The notes: generated from the letters alone by a model not told the origin. 64,000 bases of DNA from Streptacidiphilus rugosus AM-16 (GCF_000744655.1 NZ_JQMJ01000004.1:2108001-2172000); one strand, 5' to 3'; positions 52,966 through 63,077 are shown, counted from the first letter of the stretch. Made by a program: numbers and translations.

Positions 52966-54948
52966 ATGTCCCGTGACCCCGCCGCGCCGCTCGACGACGA
53001 GCCGGACGACACCGCAGTACCGGTCGTCGCCGTTCCCCGCCGCCCGCACGGCGAGCGCCTGCGCCGTGCCCTGCGCTGGCTGCTGGCCGGGCACAGCGCC
53101 CCGGAACTGCTGCGGCTGCCGCCCGCGCAGGTCAACCGGATGCTGACGGTACTGGCCTGTGCGTCCATGCTGATCGGCGCGCGGGACATCTGGAACCGCA
53201 CCATCGTCAACCAGCAGGTCCACGCCTTCGCGGTGATCCTGTACTTCGGCGCGATCCTGGCGATCGCCGTGCTGGCGCTCAGCGTCCGCACCCGCCGCAG
53301 CATGACGCTGGTGGACGCGTCGATGCTGACCGTGGCGGCGCTGCAGTGCCTGAACCGCTTCTACGTAGTCACCGCCGCCAGGCCGCCGGTCCCCGGCGTG
53401 CAGTCGAGCCACGTCTACTACGGCACGGACGAGGGCTCGCTGATCCACATGGCGGCGCGGACGCTGCTGCACGGCGGGCACGTCTACGGCACGCAGTGGC
53501 CGCAGATCTTCCGGGTGTTCCACGTCGGGACCACCCCGCTGATGAACGGCGGCTCGGCGACCGGGCTCGACTACCCGCCGCTCGGTCCGGTGTTCACAGC
53601 CGTGCCGATGGGCCTGCACCTGAGCCATCCGCCCGCCGGGCTGGCCGCGACGGCGATGCTGCTGGTCGCCTCGGCGGTGATGTTCGTGCTGCTGCCGGTC
53701 GCCTGGCGACCGGTCGCGGTGATCGTCTGCTTCGGCTTCGGCTGGCTGCCCAACTACGCGCAGATGGGCTATCCGGGCTGCATGGAGCTGCCGTTCCTGC
53801 TGGTCGCGGTCGCCTACTGGCACCGGACCGGGCGCGGCGGGCGGCTCGGCCGGATCGGCGTCACCCAGGCGGTCTGCCTCGGGATCGCGGCCTGCCTGCA
53901 CCAGCTGACCTGGTTCCTGGCGCCGTTCCTGCTGATCGGCCTGTTCATGATCCGGCGCGGCGAACTGCCCGCCCGTGACGCGGCCCGCGTCGTGGTGCGC
54001 TACGCGGCGATCAGCGCCGGCGTCTTCCTGGCGATCAACCTCCCCTTCGTGCTGCAGGGCCCGCGCGCCTGGCTGGAGGGGGTGCTGACGCCGCTGACAC
54101 AGCAGGCGATCCCCGCAGGTCAGGGCCTGGTCGGCATCTCCTCGTTCTTCACCTCGGGCAGCGGCGACCTCCATCTCTACAGTGTCGCCGGGCAGTTGCT
54201 CGGGCTGGCGATGATGGTGCTGCTGGTGCTCTTCCCGCGCAGGCTCGGCCCCGCGGTGACGGTGATGCCGTGGCTGGTCTTCTACCTGTCGACCCGCTCC
54301 CAGCAGGACTACTTCGACCTGACCGTGCCGCTGTGGGTGATGGCCGCGGCGACGGTCTCCGCCGCCGACTTCGACCGGGCCTGGCATCCGCGCTTCGGCT
54401 GGCTGGCCTCGCGGTCGGTGCGGACGGCGCTGGTGCCGCTGCTGCTGGCGCCGACCGCGGTGGCCGTCTGCGCCGCGGTGCTCACCCCACCGCCGCTGCG
54501 GATGACCGTCACCGCGATGAGCGGTACGGCGGGAAGCGGGCGGCTCGCCCTGGTGGACCTGCTGCAGCGGGTCAGGGTCACCGTCAGCAACACCAGCGAC
54601 GAGGCGGTGAGCCCGCACTTCGCGACCAGCACGGGGGCGACCATCTCCGACTACTGGAAGGTGCTCGCCGGGCCCGCCTCGCTGGCCCCGCACAGCAGCG
54701 CGGTCTACCTGCTCAAGGCGCCCTACGACGGGGTGGACACGCCGGGGGTGCGGGGCAGGATCCTGCTGCGCGCGGTGACCTCTGAGCCGATGAGCCTGTC
54801 CTCGCAGCTGATCGGCGTGGGCCCGGACCCCTCGTCGCTCCCGGCCGCGGTCCGCAAGGTGCTGTCCACCGGGCAGGGCTTCGGACGCGGGCACTCCAAC
54901 GACAGCCTGATCCCCCACACCGGCGTGGAGGGACTGCAGGGACGCTAG
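52966..54948 (+). CDS. large polytopic membrane protein, GT-C glycosyltransferase-like, with C-terminal Ig-like domain
   Basis: 660 residues from ATG 52966; the frame is open to GTG 52837 and no start has a clear ribosome site. About 11 membrane helices in residues 50-500, with luminal YGTDEGSLIHMAARTLLHGGHVYGTQWP after the second, similar to GT-C enzymes using lipid-linked sugars. Residues 505-640 form a beta-rich domain (VRVTVSNTSDEAVSPHF...SSAVYLLKAPYDG). No named family recognised. Confidence 0.75.
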   Translation: MSRDPAAPLDDEPDDTAVPVVAVPRRPHGERLRRALRWLLAGHSAPELLRLPPAQVNRMLTVLACASMLIGARDIWNRTIVNQQVHAFAVILYFGAILAIAVLALSVRTRRSMTLVDASMLTVAALQCLNRFYVVTAARPPVPGVQSSHVYYGTDEGSLIHMAARTLLHGGHVYGTQWPQIFRVFHVGTTPLMNGGSATGLDYPPLGPVFTAVPMGLHLSHPPAGLAATAMLLVASAVMFVLLPVAWRPVAVIVCFGFGWLPNYAQMGYPGCMELPFLLVAVAYWHRTGRGGRLGRIGVTQAVCLGIAACLHQLTWFLAPFLLIGLFMIRRGELPARDAARVVVRYAAISAGVFLAINLPFVLQGPRAWLEGVLTPLTQQAIPAGQGLVGISSFFTSGSGDLHLYSVAGQLLGLAMMVLLVLFPRRLGPAVTVMPWLVFYLSTRSQQDYFDLTVPLWVMAAATVSAADFDRAWHPRFGWLASRSVRTALVPLLLAPTAVAVCAAVLTPPPLRMTVTAMSGTAGSGRLALVDLLQRVRVTVSNTSDEAVSPHFATSTGATISDYWKVLAGPASLAPHSSAVYLLKAPYDGVDTPGVRGRILLRAVTSEPMSLSSQLIGVGPDPSSLPAAVRKVLSTGQGFGRGHSNDSLIPHTGVEGLQGR

Positions 54949-54949
54949 G

Positions 54950-55022
54950 GCCGTTCCGACCGTGCCCGCCGGACGACGCCGAGCCTCACCCGGACCACAC
55001 CGGACCTCACGGCCGGAACGGC
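54950..55022. terminator. inverted repeat between convergent genes
   Basis: GCCGTTCCG (54950-54958) and CGGAACGGC (55014-55022), perfect 9 bp, 55-nt loop, spanning the gap between the large membrane protein and the binding-protein gene. A long loop makes terminator function uncertain. Confidence 0.4.
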
Positions 55023-56425
55023 AGCGCGGGCACGGCGAAGCAGTTGGCGTTCATGTCCGGGGTCTGGGTGACCCAGCCGCCCTTGCCGCCCTGGGCCGAG
55101 TCCTCCCAGCGGGCCACGTTCAGGCAGGCGTGCTGCGGACCGCTGGGCGGTGTCGCGCGCGGCACGAAGTCCGTGGGGATCAGCACGCCGTGGGCGTCGT
55201 AGAGCTCGGGGCGGTTCATGTAGGCGTCGACGCAGGAGCGGGTGACGTTCGCGCCGCAGGAGGCCGCGGCGTCGGTGAACCACTGCGCGCCGGCCCAGCC
55301 GAGCAGCTCCCACTCGGACAGCTGCCCCTGCCGGTCCGGGTAGTACTTCTGCACGGCGGCGCGGAAGGCGGCGACGGCGGGGTACTGGACGTCCTCGTAG
55401 TTGCGCGCGTCCGACGTGGTCCACAGCGCCGCACGGCAGCCGGGGACCTGCCGGTAGTCCTGGCGGACCTGCTCGGACCAGTTCTGCTCGTTGGTCACCT
55501 TCGCCGACACCGTCACGCCCGCCGAGGCCATGGCCTGGCACAGGCCGGTGTTGCCGCGCACGTCCATGGCGTCGAGCAGCAGCTGCGCGTGGTCCGCCTT
55601 CATCCCGGCGGCGACGGCCGCGAAGTCCGGCAGCGCGAAGTCGACGGTCTCGCTGAGCACGTCGTAGCCCTCGGCCTTGAGACCCTGGGTCAGCTCGGCG
55701 GCGTAGCGGGCCGAGTCGGCCTGGTTGTAGGAGACGACGACCGCGCGGCTGAGGCCGAGCCTCTCCTTGAAGTACCGGTAGACCTCCGTGGTCTGGTACA
55801 TCACGCCGTTCCAGCCGACCGTCCTGCCATTGCGCGGCTCGTCGCTGCCGTAGATCTGGTAGAGGTGCGGGTACTGGTCGTAGGCGGTGCCGATGGTGAT
55901 GCCGCCGATGTCGGGGACGCCCTGGGAGCTGACGTAGGAGGCCCCCGCGTACTGCAGCACGCTGCCGGAGACCAGGGCGACCACGTGGTCCTGGTCGACC
56001 AACTGGTGCACGCAGCTCTGGTTGCCGATGCCGGCTCCGCTGTCGTCGCAGGTGAAGACCTTCACCTGGCGTCCGCCCGCGCCGCCGACCGCGCCGATGC
56101 CGCCCGCGTCGTTCAGCGCGCGGAAGAAGGCCTGGGCGCCGTAGAGCGGTCCGGTGAAGGCGTCGCCGCCGATCGGGCTGCTGACGGAGGTCACGATGCC
56201 CACCGGGATCGGCGGCCCGGCCTGGCCGGCGGGACCGGCCGCGGCGGGGGCCGTCCCGAAGTCCTTGAGCGGCAGCCGGCTGCCGCAGGCGGTGAGTCCG
56301 GTGGCGGCGGCGAGCAGCACCAGCAGCGTGAGGACGACCCCGAGGGCCCTCCTCACGCCGCGGGCGCCCGCCACCTCCGCGGTGCGGAGCGTGCCCTGCG
56401 TGCGCTGCGTGTGCTGACGCGTCAC
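55007..56425 (-). CDS. ABC transporter substrate-binding lipoprotein (branched-chain amino acid type)
   Basis: 472 residues. N-terminal signal with lipobox LTAC-G (VLLAAATGLTACGS), so anchored outside the membrane. The mature part is a Peripla_BP_6 type I fold: PIPVGIVTSVSSPIGG, GAQAFFRALNDAGGIGA, FTCDDSGAGI, and VVVSYNQADSARYAAELTQGL. Eight or more cysteines suggest disulfides. It lies 1.4 kb from the fused LivHMG transporter on the other strand and is its likely partner. Substrate may be an amino acid or another small organic ion. Confidence 0.87.
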   Translation of the reverse strand: MTRQHTQRTQGTLRTAEVAGARGVRRALGVVLTLLVLLAAATGLTACGSRLPLKDFGTAPAAAGPAGQAGPPIPVGIVTSVSSPIGGDAFTGPLYGAQAFFRALNDAGGIGAVGGAGGRQVKVFTCDDSGAGIGNQSCVHQLVDQDHVVALVSGSVLQYAGASYVSSQGVPDIGGITIGTAYDQYPHLYQIYGSDEPRNGRTVGWNGVMYQTTEVYRYFKERLGLSRAVVVSYNQADSARYAAELTQGLKAEGYDVLSETVDFALPDFAAVAAGMKADHAQLLLDAMDVRGNTGLCQAMASAGVTVSAKVTNEQNWSEQVRQDYRQVPGCRAALWTTSDARNYEDVQYPAVAAFRAAVQKYYPDRQGQLSEWELLGWAGAQWFTDAAASCGANVTRSCVDAYMNRPELYDAHGVLIPTDFVPRATPPSGPQHACLNVARWEDSAQGGKGGWVTQTPDMNANCFAVPALPFRP

Positions 56426-56467
56426 CCGTTCATCCTGTCGTGCCTTCGTGACTGCGTCCCTTCGGGC

Positions 56468-57070
56468 TCAGGAGCAGCCGGGGATCTTGGTGGCGCCGGC
56501 CTTGAGCTGGAGCAGGCTGCAGAGGGTCGCGTCGCCGACCTTCCAGGTACCGCTCTCCAGGACGGACTTCCCCTTGCTGCCGGGGAGGGCGACCGTGCCG
56601 GTGAGGCAGACGTCGAAGGTGACGTCGGCCGTGGTCGCGCCGGTGAAGTTCACCGCGGTGACGCCGACCGTGGTCTGCGCCGCCTGCGGGTCCTTCCCGA
56701 ACATCTGCATGACCGGCGCGAAGGCCGCGCCGTTCTGCAGCAGGCCGATCTTCGTGGCCGCCGGGGTCGCCGGGTCGAAGAACTGCGCGTAGTTCGTGGC
56801 GATCTTCGACGCGGCGCCGGCCGTGTCGGCGGGTCCGCTGCCGGAGACCGTCGGCGCGGCGGTGCTGCTGCAGGAGACGGCCGAGGCGGCGGGACTGCCG
56901 GCCGCGGGGGCCGTGGCCGCCTGGGTGGTCGGGGCCGCCGGACTCGGGCCGGCGGACGTCGTGGTGGCGCTGCTGCTGCAGGCCGCTGCGAGCAGCAGAA
57001 CCGCCGCCGCCGTGCCCGCCCGGAACACGAGGGTGCGCGGACCGGCCGTGCCCTCCCGGTCTGTGTCCAT
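56468..57070 (-). CDS. small secreted lipoprotein (Mtb12-like)
   Basis: 200 residues from ATG 57070, behind GGTGAAGG. Signal and lipobox LLLAAAC-SS, a Thr/Ala/Pro-rich spacer to residue 75, then a compact domain (AASKIATNYAQFFDPATPAATKIGLLQ...GTWKVGDATLCSLLQL) like the Mtb12/NTF2-like antigens. It precedes the binding-protein gene by 42 bp, so they form an operon. Function unknown. Confidence 0.78.
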   Translation of the reverse strand: MDTDREGTAGPRTLVFRAGTAAAVLLLAAACSSSATTTSAGPSPAAPTTQAATAPAAGSPAASAVSCSSTAAPTVSGSGPADTAGAASKIATNYAQFFDPATPAATKIGLLQNGAAFAPVMQMFGKDPQAAQTTVGVTAVNFTGATTADVTFDVCLTGTVALPGSKGKSVLESGTWKVGDATLCSLLQLKAGATKIPGCS

Positions 57071-57102
57071 GAACCTTCACCGCCCTGTCGTGAAATCAGC
57101 TC

Positions 57103-57140
57103 GGTCATCAAATCTGACTTAGCATCAGTTCTTGATGACC
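57103..57140. promoter_or_regulatory. perfect 9-bp inverted repeat in the divergent liv promoter
   Basis: GGTCATCAA (57103-57111) and TTGATGACC (57132-57140), with a 20-nt AT-rich spacer. It lies 33 bp from the lipoprotein ATG and 108 bp from the other start. It could be a two-site operator controlling both units. Confidence 0.55.
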
Positions 57141-57247
57141 AAGCTAGCCCCCAGGGGATCGTCAGGAACCCTCTCCTGCGGGTATTGATGAGGGAACGTG
57201 ACCATTCGGGCCGGGGACCGGGCCAGGGACCGCGAGAGAAGGACGCC

Positions 57248-57826
57248 ATGAACGAGCCGCCACCGGGGGTACGCGGCCTGCGCCTGCCGCGGGGCAGATC
57301 GCTCAGCTGGGGAGCCGGCAGGACCGGATGGGTCTGCGGCGCAGCGGGCGCGCTGCTCTGCGTACTGGGCTGGTACGGGATCTCCGGTGAGCGCTACGCC
57401 GAACGGCAGCTCCCTTACCTCGCTTCGGCCAGTATCCCAGGGGCGGCGCTGATCGTCGCGGGCGCGGTGCTGATCGCCAGGCCCGACCCCGAGCAGGCGA
57501 GGGAGCAGGAGCGGGAGCGCTCCGGCCGGGACGAGGAGCTGCGCCGGCAGCTCGCGCTCCTGTACGACCTGCTGGTGGAGGAGGCGGGCCGGACCCCCCA
57601 GGGCGGCGGCCTGGCCACGGCGGCCGGCAGCGGCGTTCCGACGCGGCTGTCGTATCTGCCGAACGGGCGCACCTACCATCGGGCCGGCTGCCTGCTGGTC
57701 GAAGGTCGCGGCGACGCCCTGCCGGTGACCCCGGCCGGGGCGCGCGACCGGGGGCTGCGGCCGTGTCCGCTGTGCGCCCCCGACCAGCCGGGCGGTCCGA
57801 CACCCTCCGCGCCGGGGCCTGAGTGA
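57248..57826 (+). CDS. two-helix membrane protein with Ada-like metal-binding tail
   Basis: 192 residues from ATG 57248, behind AGAAGGA; the large open frame upstream is a shadow. Two membrane helices (WVCGAAGALLCVLGWYGIS and SIPGAALIVAGAVLIA), a charged coiled segment EQAREQERERSGRDEELRRQLALL, then YHRAGCLLV...LRPCPLCAPD. The HxxxC...CxxC pattern could bind zinc. Its stop overlaps the transporter start (GTGA), so it is part of the transport operon; role unknown. Confidence 0.75.
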   Translation: MNEPPPGVRGLRLPRGRSLSWGAGRTGWVCGAAGALLCVLGWYGISGERYAERQLPYLASASIPGAALIVAGAVLIARPDPEQAREQERERSGRDEELRRQLALLYDLLVEEAGRTPQGGGLATAAGSGVPTRLSYLPNGRTYHRAGCLLVEGRGDALPVTPAGARDRGLRPCPLCAPDQPGGPTPSAPGPE

Positions 57827-60504
57827 CCCCGGCCACCCCGGTCGCGCAGCTGGCCTCGCTCCCGCTGGACCTCGCCCAGGCGGGCCTGACCGTCGGGGCC
57901 GCCGCCGCGCTGTCCGGCATCGGCCTGGTCGTCTGCTTCCGGGCCACCGGCGTGCTGAACCTCGCCCAGGGCGCGATCGCCATGATCACCGCCTACGCGC
58001 TGCGGCAGACCATCGTGGTGTGGCACTGGCCGCGTCCGCTCGCGGTCCTGGCCTGCCTGTTCGTACTCGCCCCCGGGATCGGCTGGGCGCTGGACGCCGC
58101 CGTCTTCCGGCACCTGCAGCGGCGTGGGGCGGGACCGGTCGAGACGCTGGTCGCGTGCCTGGGCGTCTTCGTGCTGCTGGTCGGCACGGCGTTCCTGCTC
58201 TGGGGGCCGACGCCGCTGGGCGACGCGCCCGACCTGCTGCCGTCCTCACCGTGGGCGGTGCTGGCCGTGGTCGCGGTGCTGGGGGCGGGGGTGGCCGCGG
58301 TCGGGCGCTGGACGCCGTTCGGGACACAGGTCCGGGCGGTGGTCGACAACCGGCGGCTGGCCGAGCTCGCCGGCGTGGACGCCGACCGGGTCTCCTCGGT
58401 CGGCTGGGCCTTCGGCGCGTTCACGGCGGGACTCACCGGCGCGGTGCTCGCGCCGGGACTGCGGCTGGACCCCTACGGGCTGCCGCTGCTGGTGATGGAG
58501 ACGATCGCGGTCGCGGTCATCGCCGGCCTGCGCAGCCTCTCGGCCGCGGTGGCGGCGGCGCTCGCCATCGGGGTGCTGCAGAGCGAGCTGACCCAGTTCC
58601 ACCCAGGCGGCTGGCCGCAGTCGCTGCTCCAGGCCGTGGGGGCGAACCTCTTCGTGCTGGCGCTGCTGGCCGCCGTGCTGCTGGTGCCGCTGCGCGCCGC
58701 GGGGTCGGAGCACCGCGGCTACCGGCCCGCGCTGACGGGCCCGCCGCCCCGGCCCGGCTCCTCCCGCGCCTTCGCCGCCCAGGTGGGCTGCGCGACGCTG
58801 CTCCTGCTGCCGTTCGCCTTCCGCCCCGACGACCTGCGGGCGGCGCTGCAGGTCCCCGCGCTGGCGCTGGTGCTGCTCTCGATCGTGGTGGTGACCGGCT
58901 ACGGCGGCCAGGTCTCCCTCGGGCAGGCCGGGTACGCCGGGCTCGGCGCGCTCTTCACCGGGCTGCTGGCGGGCGGTCGGCTGCCCGGCCTGCCCGCCTT
59001 CCCCGCACCGGTCGCCCTGCTGGTCGCGGTCCTGGTGGCCGCGCCGCTCGGCCTGCTGGTGGGCTGGCCCGCGATCCGGCGACGCGGTCTCGCGCTGGCG
59101 CTGACGACCTTCGCGCTCGGCACCGCGATCAGCCGGCTGGTGTTCCAGCAGCCCGCCGCCACGGCCGGGGTGGTGCTGGACCGGGTCGGACTGCTCGGGC
59201 ACGACCGCTTCTTCTACGGCCTGGAGCTGGCGCTGCTGGCGGCCGCGCTGCTGCTGGTCAGGGCGCTGCGCCGGGGCCGGCTCGGACGGGCGCTGGGCGC
59301 GATGCGCGATCACGAGGCCGGAGCGGCGGCGGCGGGCGTGAACGTGCCCAGGCTGAAGCTGCTGGCCTTCGTCGTCGGCGCGGCGCTGGCGGCGCTCGGC
59401 GGGGGGCTGCTGGGGCTCGGCGGGCAGGCCTTCGACCCGAACACCTTCGACCCGGTGCTCGGGCTGACCTGGTTCGCCGCCGTGGTCGTCTTCGGCGCGG
59501 ACAGCGCGGTGGGCGCGGTGCTCGCGGCGGCGCTGCTGGTCGGGCTCGACGCGGGGACCGTGGTCGGGGTGTCGGCGGCGGCGATCGGCGCGCTGGCGCT
59601 GCTGCTGGGCCGGATGCCGCCGGGCGGGCTGGCCGGGCTGGCCCGGTTGCGGCCGCACCGGAACGGCCGGGCGGGGGGATTGCTCGCCGGGGCACCGGAG
59701 GAAGGGGCGCGGCTCAGCCCGCTGGGCCGGCAACTGGCCGCCCGGATCCGCCTGCCCGCACCGGCGGGCGAGGCCGCGGCCGAACGGTCGCCGGCCCCGA
59801 CCCCGCTGCCCCGGCGCGAGGGCGTCCGGCTGACGGCGCGGAACCTGACCCGTCGCTTCGACGGCTGGGCGGTCGTGGACGGCGTCACCCTGGCCGTGCC
59901 GCCGGGCCGGATCACGGCGCTGACCGGTCCCAACGGCGCGGGCAAGAGCACCCTGTTCGACTGCCTCAGCGGCGCGGGCAGGCCCGACTCCGGGCAGGTG
60001 CTGCTGGGCGGGCGGGATCTCACCCGGCTGCCCGAGCACGCCCGCGCCCGCCTCGGCCTGGCGCGGACCTTCCAGCAGATCGCGGTCTTTCCCGGCCTCA
60101 CCGTCGCGGACAACATCCGCGTCGGCGCGGAGCAGGCGGCCGGGCGCAGTGCCCGCCGGTCCGCCGAGGACGCGGAGCGGGTGCTGCGGCTGCTGGGTCT
60201 GGCCGCGCTGCGCGACCAGGCGGCGGCCGGGCTGCCGACCGGGACGCTGCGGCTGGTCGAGCTGGGCCGGGCGCTGGCGGCCGAACCGGTGGTGCTGCTG
60301 CTCGACGAGCCCGGCGCGGGCCTGGACCGGCGTGAGACGGCGCTGTTGGTGGAGCTGCTGCGGTCACTGGCGGAGGACGGCCCCGGACTGCTGCTGGTCG
60401 AGCACGACCGCGAACTCATCGACGAGCTGGCCTCCGGCGTCCACGTGATGAGCGCGGGCCGGACCGAGTTCCACACCCGCGGGCCGGTGCGGCATGGCAC
60501 TTGA
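57823..60504 (+). CDS. fused branched-chain amino acid ABC transporter (LivH-LivM-LivG in one chain)
   Basis: 893 residues from GTG 57823. Residues 1-300 are a LivH-type permease (CFRATGVLNLAQGAIAM; FGTQVRAVVDNRRLAELAGVD; GLRSLSAAVAAALAIG). Residues 320-600 are a LivM-type permease (VTGYGGQVSLGQAGYAGLGA; AMRDHEAGAAAAGVNVPRLK). Residues 660-893 are a LivG-type ATPase: Walker A GPNGAGKST (702-710), Q-loop FQQIAVFPGLTV, Walker B LLLDEPGAGLD (Asp828), H-loop LVEHD. The signature motif is weak (LPTGTLRLVE). All domains are in frame without stops. Separate genes are usual. Confidence 0.88.
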   Translation: MTPATPVAQLASLPLDLAQAGLTVGAAAALSGIGLVVCFRATGVLNLAQGAIAMITAYALRQTIVVWHWPRPLAVLACLFVLAPGIGWALDAAVFRHLQRRGAGPVETLVACLGVFVLLVGTAFLLWGPTPLGDAPDLLPSSPWAVLAVVAVLGAGVAAVGRWTPFGTQVRAVVDNRRLAELAGVDADRVSSVGWAFGAFTAGLTGAVLAPGLRLDPYGLPLLVMETIAVAVIAGLRSLSAAVAAALAIGVLQSELTQFHPGGWPQSLLQAVGANLFVLALLAAVLLVPLRAAGSEHRGYRPALTGPPPRPGSSRAFAAQVGCATLLLLPFAFRPDDLRAALQVPALALVLLSIVVVTGYGGQVSLGQAGYAGLGALFTGLLAGGRLPGLPAFPAPVALLVAVLVAAPLGLLVGWPAIRRRGLALALTTFALGTAISRLVFQQPAATAGVVLDRVGLLGHDRFFYGLELALLAAALLLVRALRRGRLGRALGAMRDHEAGAAAAGVNVPRLKLLAFVVGAALAALGGGLLGLGGQAFDPNTFDPVLGLTWFAAVVVFGADSAVGAVLAAALLVGLDAGTVVGVSAAAIGALALLLGRMPPGGLAGLARLRPHRNGRAGGLLAGAPEEGARLSPLGRQLAARIRLPAPAGEAAAERSPAPTPLPRREGVRLTARNLTRRFDGWAVVDGVTLAVPPGRITALTGPNGAGKSTLFDCLSGAGRPDSGQVLLGGRDLTRLPEHARARLGLARTFQQIAVFPGLTVADNIRVGAEQAAGRSARRSAEDAERVLRLLGLAALRDQAAAGLPTGTLRLVELGRALAAEPVVLLLDEPGAGLDRRETALLVELLRSLAEDGPGLLLVEHDRELIDELASGVHVMSAGRTEFHTRGPVRHGT

Positions 60505-61150
60505 GATCGAACTGCGCGGGGCCAGGGTCCGCTACGGGCCGCTGGAGGCCCTGCACGGGGTGGACCTGGCGGTGCCCTCAGGGGCGACGACGGTGCTGCT
60601 GGGCCGCAACGGCTCGGGGCGCACCAGCCTGCTGCACGCACTCGCGGGCGTCGTACCGCTCACCGAGGGCAGCGTGCGCTGGTACGGCGGAAAGGATCGG
60701 CCGCGGGAGATCGGCGCGCTGGACGCCTACCGCCGCTCCCGGCTCGGGATCGCCCTGCTTCCCGCCGAGCGGGCGGTCTTCCCCTCGCTCAGCGTCGCCG
60801 AGAACCTGACACTGCTCAGCGGCTCGGGGGTGCCCGCGGCACTGGAGCTCTTCCCCGAACTGTCCCGGCTGCTGCCGCGCACCGCCGGCACGCTCTCCGG
60901 CGGGGAGCAGCGCATGGTGGCCCTGTCCCGCGCGCTCACCGGCCCGGCGCGGCTGCTGCTCCTGGACGAACTGGGCCTGGGCCTCGCCGAGGAGGTCGTG
61001 GCCCGCGTCCACGTGGCGCTGTCGGCCCTGGTGGCCGCGGGCCGGACGGTGGTGCTGGCGGAGCAGTCGCTGCCGCCCGCACCGGCCGCGGTCGACCTGG
61101 TCTACGAGCTGAGACGCGGAGCGGTGGTGTCCGCGTACGAGCCCGCCTGA
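60494..61150 (+). CDS. livF: branched-chain amino acid ABC transporter ATPase, LivF-type
   Basis: 218 residues from ATG 60494, overlapping the fused gene by 11 bp. Short for LivF (about 235). Walker A reads GRNGSGRTS with Arg43 in place of Lys; signature LSGGEQRM is good; Walker B LLLLDELGLGL has Leu in the usual Pro place. It should pair with the LivG domain of the fusion. The Arg substitution suggests weak or no ATP hydrolysis at that site. Confidence 0.85.
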   Translation: MALEIELRGARVRYGPLEALHGVDLAVPSGATTVLLGRNGSGRTSLLHALAGVVPLTEGSVRWYGGKDRPREIGALDAYRRSRLGIALLPAERAVFPSLSVAENLTLLSGSGVPAALELFPELSRLLPRTAGTLSGGEQRMVALSRALTGPARLLLLDELGLGLAEEVVARVHVALSALVAAGRTVVLAEQSLPPAPAAVDLVYELRRGAVVSAYEPA

Positions 61151-61180
61151 GTCGGCCCGGGGCTCCCTGGTCGGCAGGGT

Positions 61181-61801
61181 TCAGCGCAGCCGCAGCACCG
61201 TCCCCGCGTTCAGGTTGTCCGGGTTCGGCCCGATGAGCGCGCGGTTGCGGTCGTAGAGGGCCGGCCAGCCGCCCTGCAGCTGAAAGCGGTGGGCGATGGA
61301 GGCGAGGCTGTCGCCGGACGCGACCGTGTAGGTCGCGGGCACCGTCACGACCGGCGGCGTGCCGGTGGGCGGCTGCGCGACGGGAGGCTTGGGGGTGGGC
61401 GGCTTGGGGGCGGGCGGCTTGGCGACCGGGGGCTTGCCGCCGGTCGGACGCCCGCTCAGGCCGAGGTCCCGCGAGCAGCTCGGCCAGGCGTCCCAGCCCT
61501 GCCAGGCGAGGATCTTCTCCGCTATGACGATCTGCTGTGCCTTGGAAGCCAGGTCCGGACGGGACGCGTAGCGCCGCCCGCCGGTCTCCTTCCAGGTCTC
61601 CAGGGAGATCTGGACGCCGCCGTAGTACCCGTTGCCGGTGTTGACGTGCCACCGGCCGCTGCTCTCGCACATCGCGAGCCGGTCCCACACCGAGGTCCCG
61701 ACCCGGTCCGACGCCGCGTCAGCGACCGGCGGCAGCAGGCCGAGCAGCGCGGCCGAGCCGCCGAGCGCGGAACCGATCAGACACTTTCTGCCTATGCCCA
61801 T
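61181..61801 (-). CDS. resuscitation-promoting-factor-type transglycosylase with LysM
   Basis: 206 residues. Signal peptide ending PVADA-A, an Rpf domain at residues 35-110 with the catalytic Glu in LAMCESSGRWHVNTGNGYYGGV, a linker of KPPAPKPPTP repeats, and a C-terminal LysM (YTVASGDSLASIAHRF). It cleaves peptidoglycan during germination and growth. Next to a second rpf gene on the same strand, 193 bp downstream of it. Confidence 0.92.
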   Translation of the reverse strand: MGIGRKCLIGSALGGSAALLGLLPPVADAASDRVGTSVWDRLAMCESSGRWHVNTGNGYYGGVQISLETWKETGGRRYASRPDLASKAQQIVIAEKILAWQGWDAWPSCSRDLGLSGRPTGGKPPVAKPPAPKPPTPKPPVAQPPTGTPPVVTVPATYTVASGDSLASIAHRFQLQGGWPALYDRNRALIGPNPDNLNAGTVLRLR

Positions 61802-61908
61802 GGCGGCTGACGCTACGTCGGCTCGGGCTGCGGTCAGACTTTATGATGATCCGCCACGCCGTCCGCTCACCCGAACGTCGCAACCGTGGTGGGACTCGGG
61901 GAACGCGA

Positions 61909-61942
61909 CAGCGCGGCCCCCGCCGGAGCTGGGGCCGCGCTG
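61909..61942 (-). terminator. strong hairpin between the two rpf genes
   Basis: Perfect 12-bp stem CAGCGCGGCCCC with GGGGCCGCGCTG, 10-nt loop, 52 bp after the stop of the second rpf gene (transcribed leftwards). No T-run. It should separate the two rpf transcripts. Confidence 0.65.
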
Positions 61943-61994
61943 GTGTCGTCACGCAGTCACGCGTGCCCGGCCGAACCGATCAGGAGATCGATCC

Positions 61995-63063
<1,069 letters not shown>

Positions 63064-63077
63064 GTGACCCCGGTCAC
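63064..63077. promoter_or_regulatory. Crp-like palindrome upstream of rpfA
   Basis: GTGACC-CC-GGTCAC, perfect and matching the Streptomyces Crp pattern GTG-N6-GNCAC. It lies 356 bp before the rpfA ATG, as expected if the promoter precedes a long leader. The remaining intergenic 63078-63272 holds a promoter region for the divergent gene; nothing else is clear. Confidence 0.55.

Noticed and set aside
54962-57247. Open plus-strand frame before the two-helix membrane protein
   Set aside because: Antisense to the binding protein and the lipoprotein, both of which have lipoboxes and clear folds.
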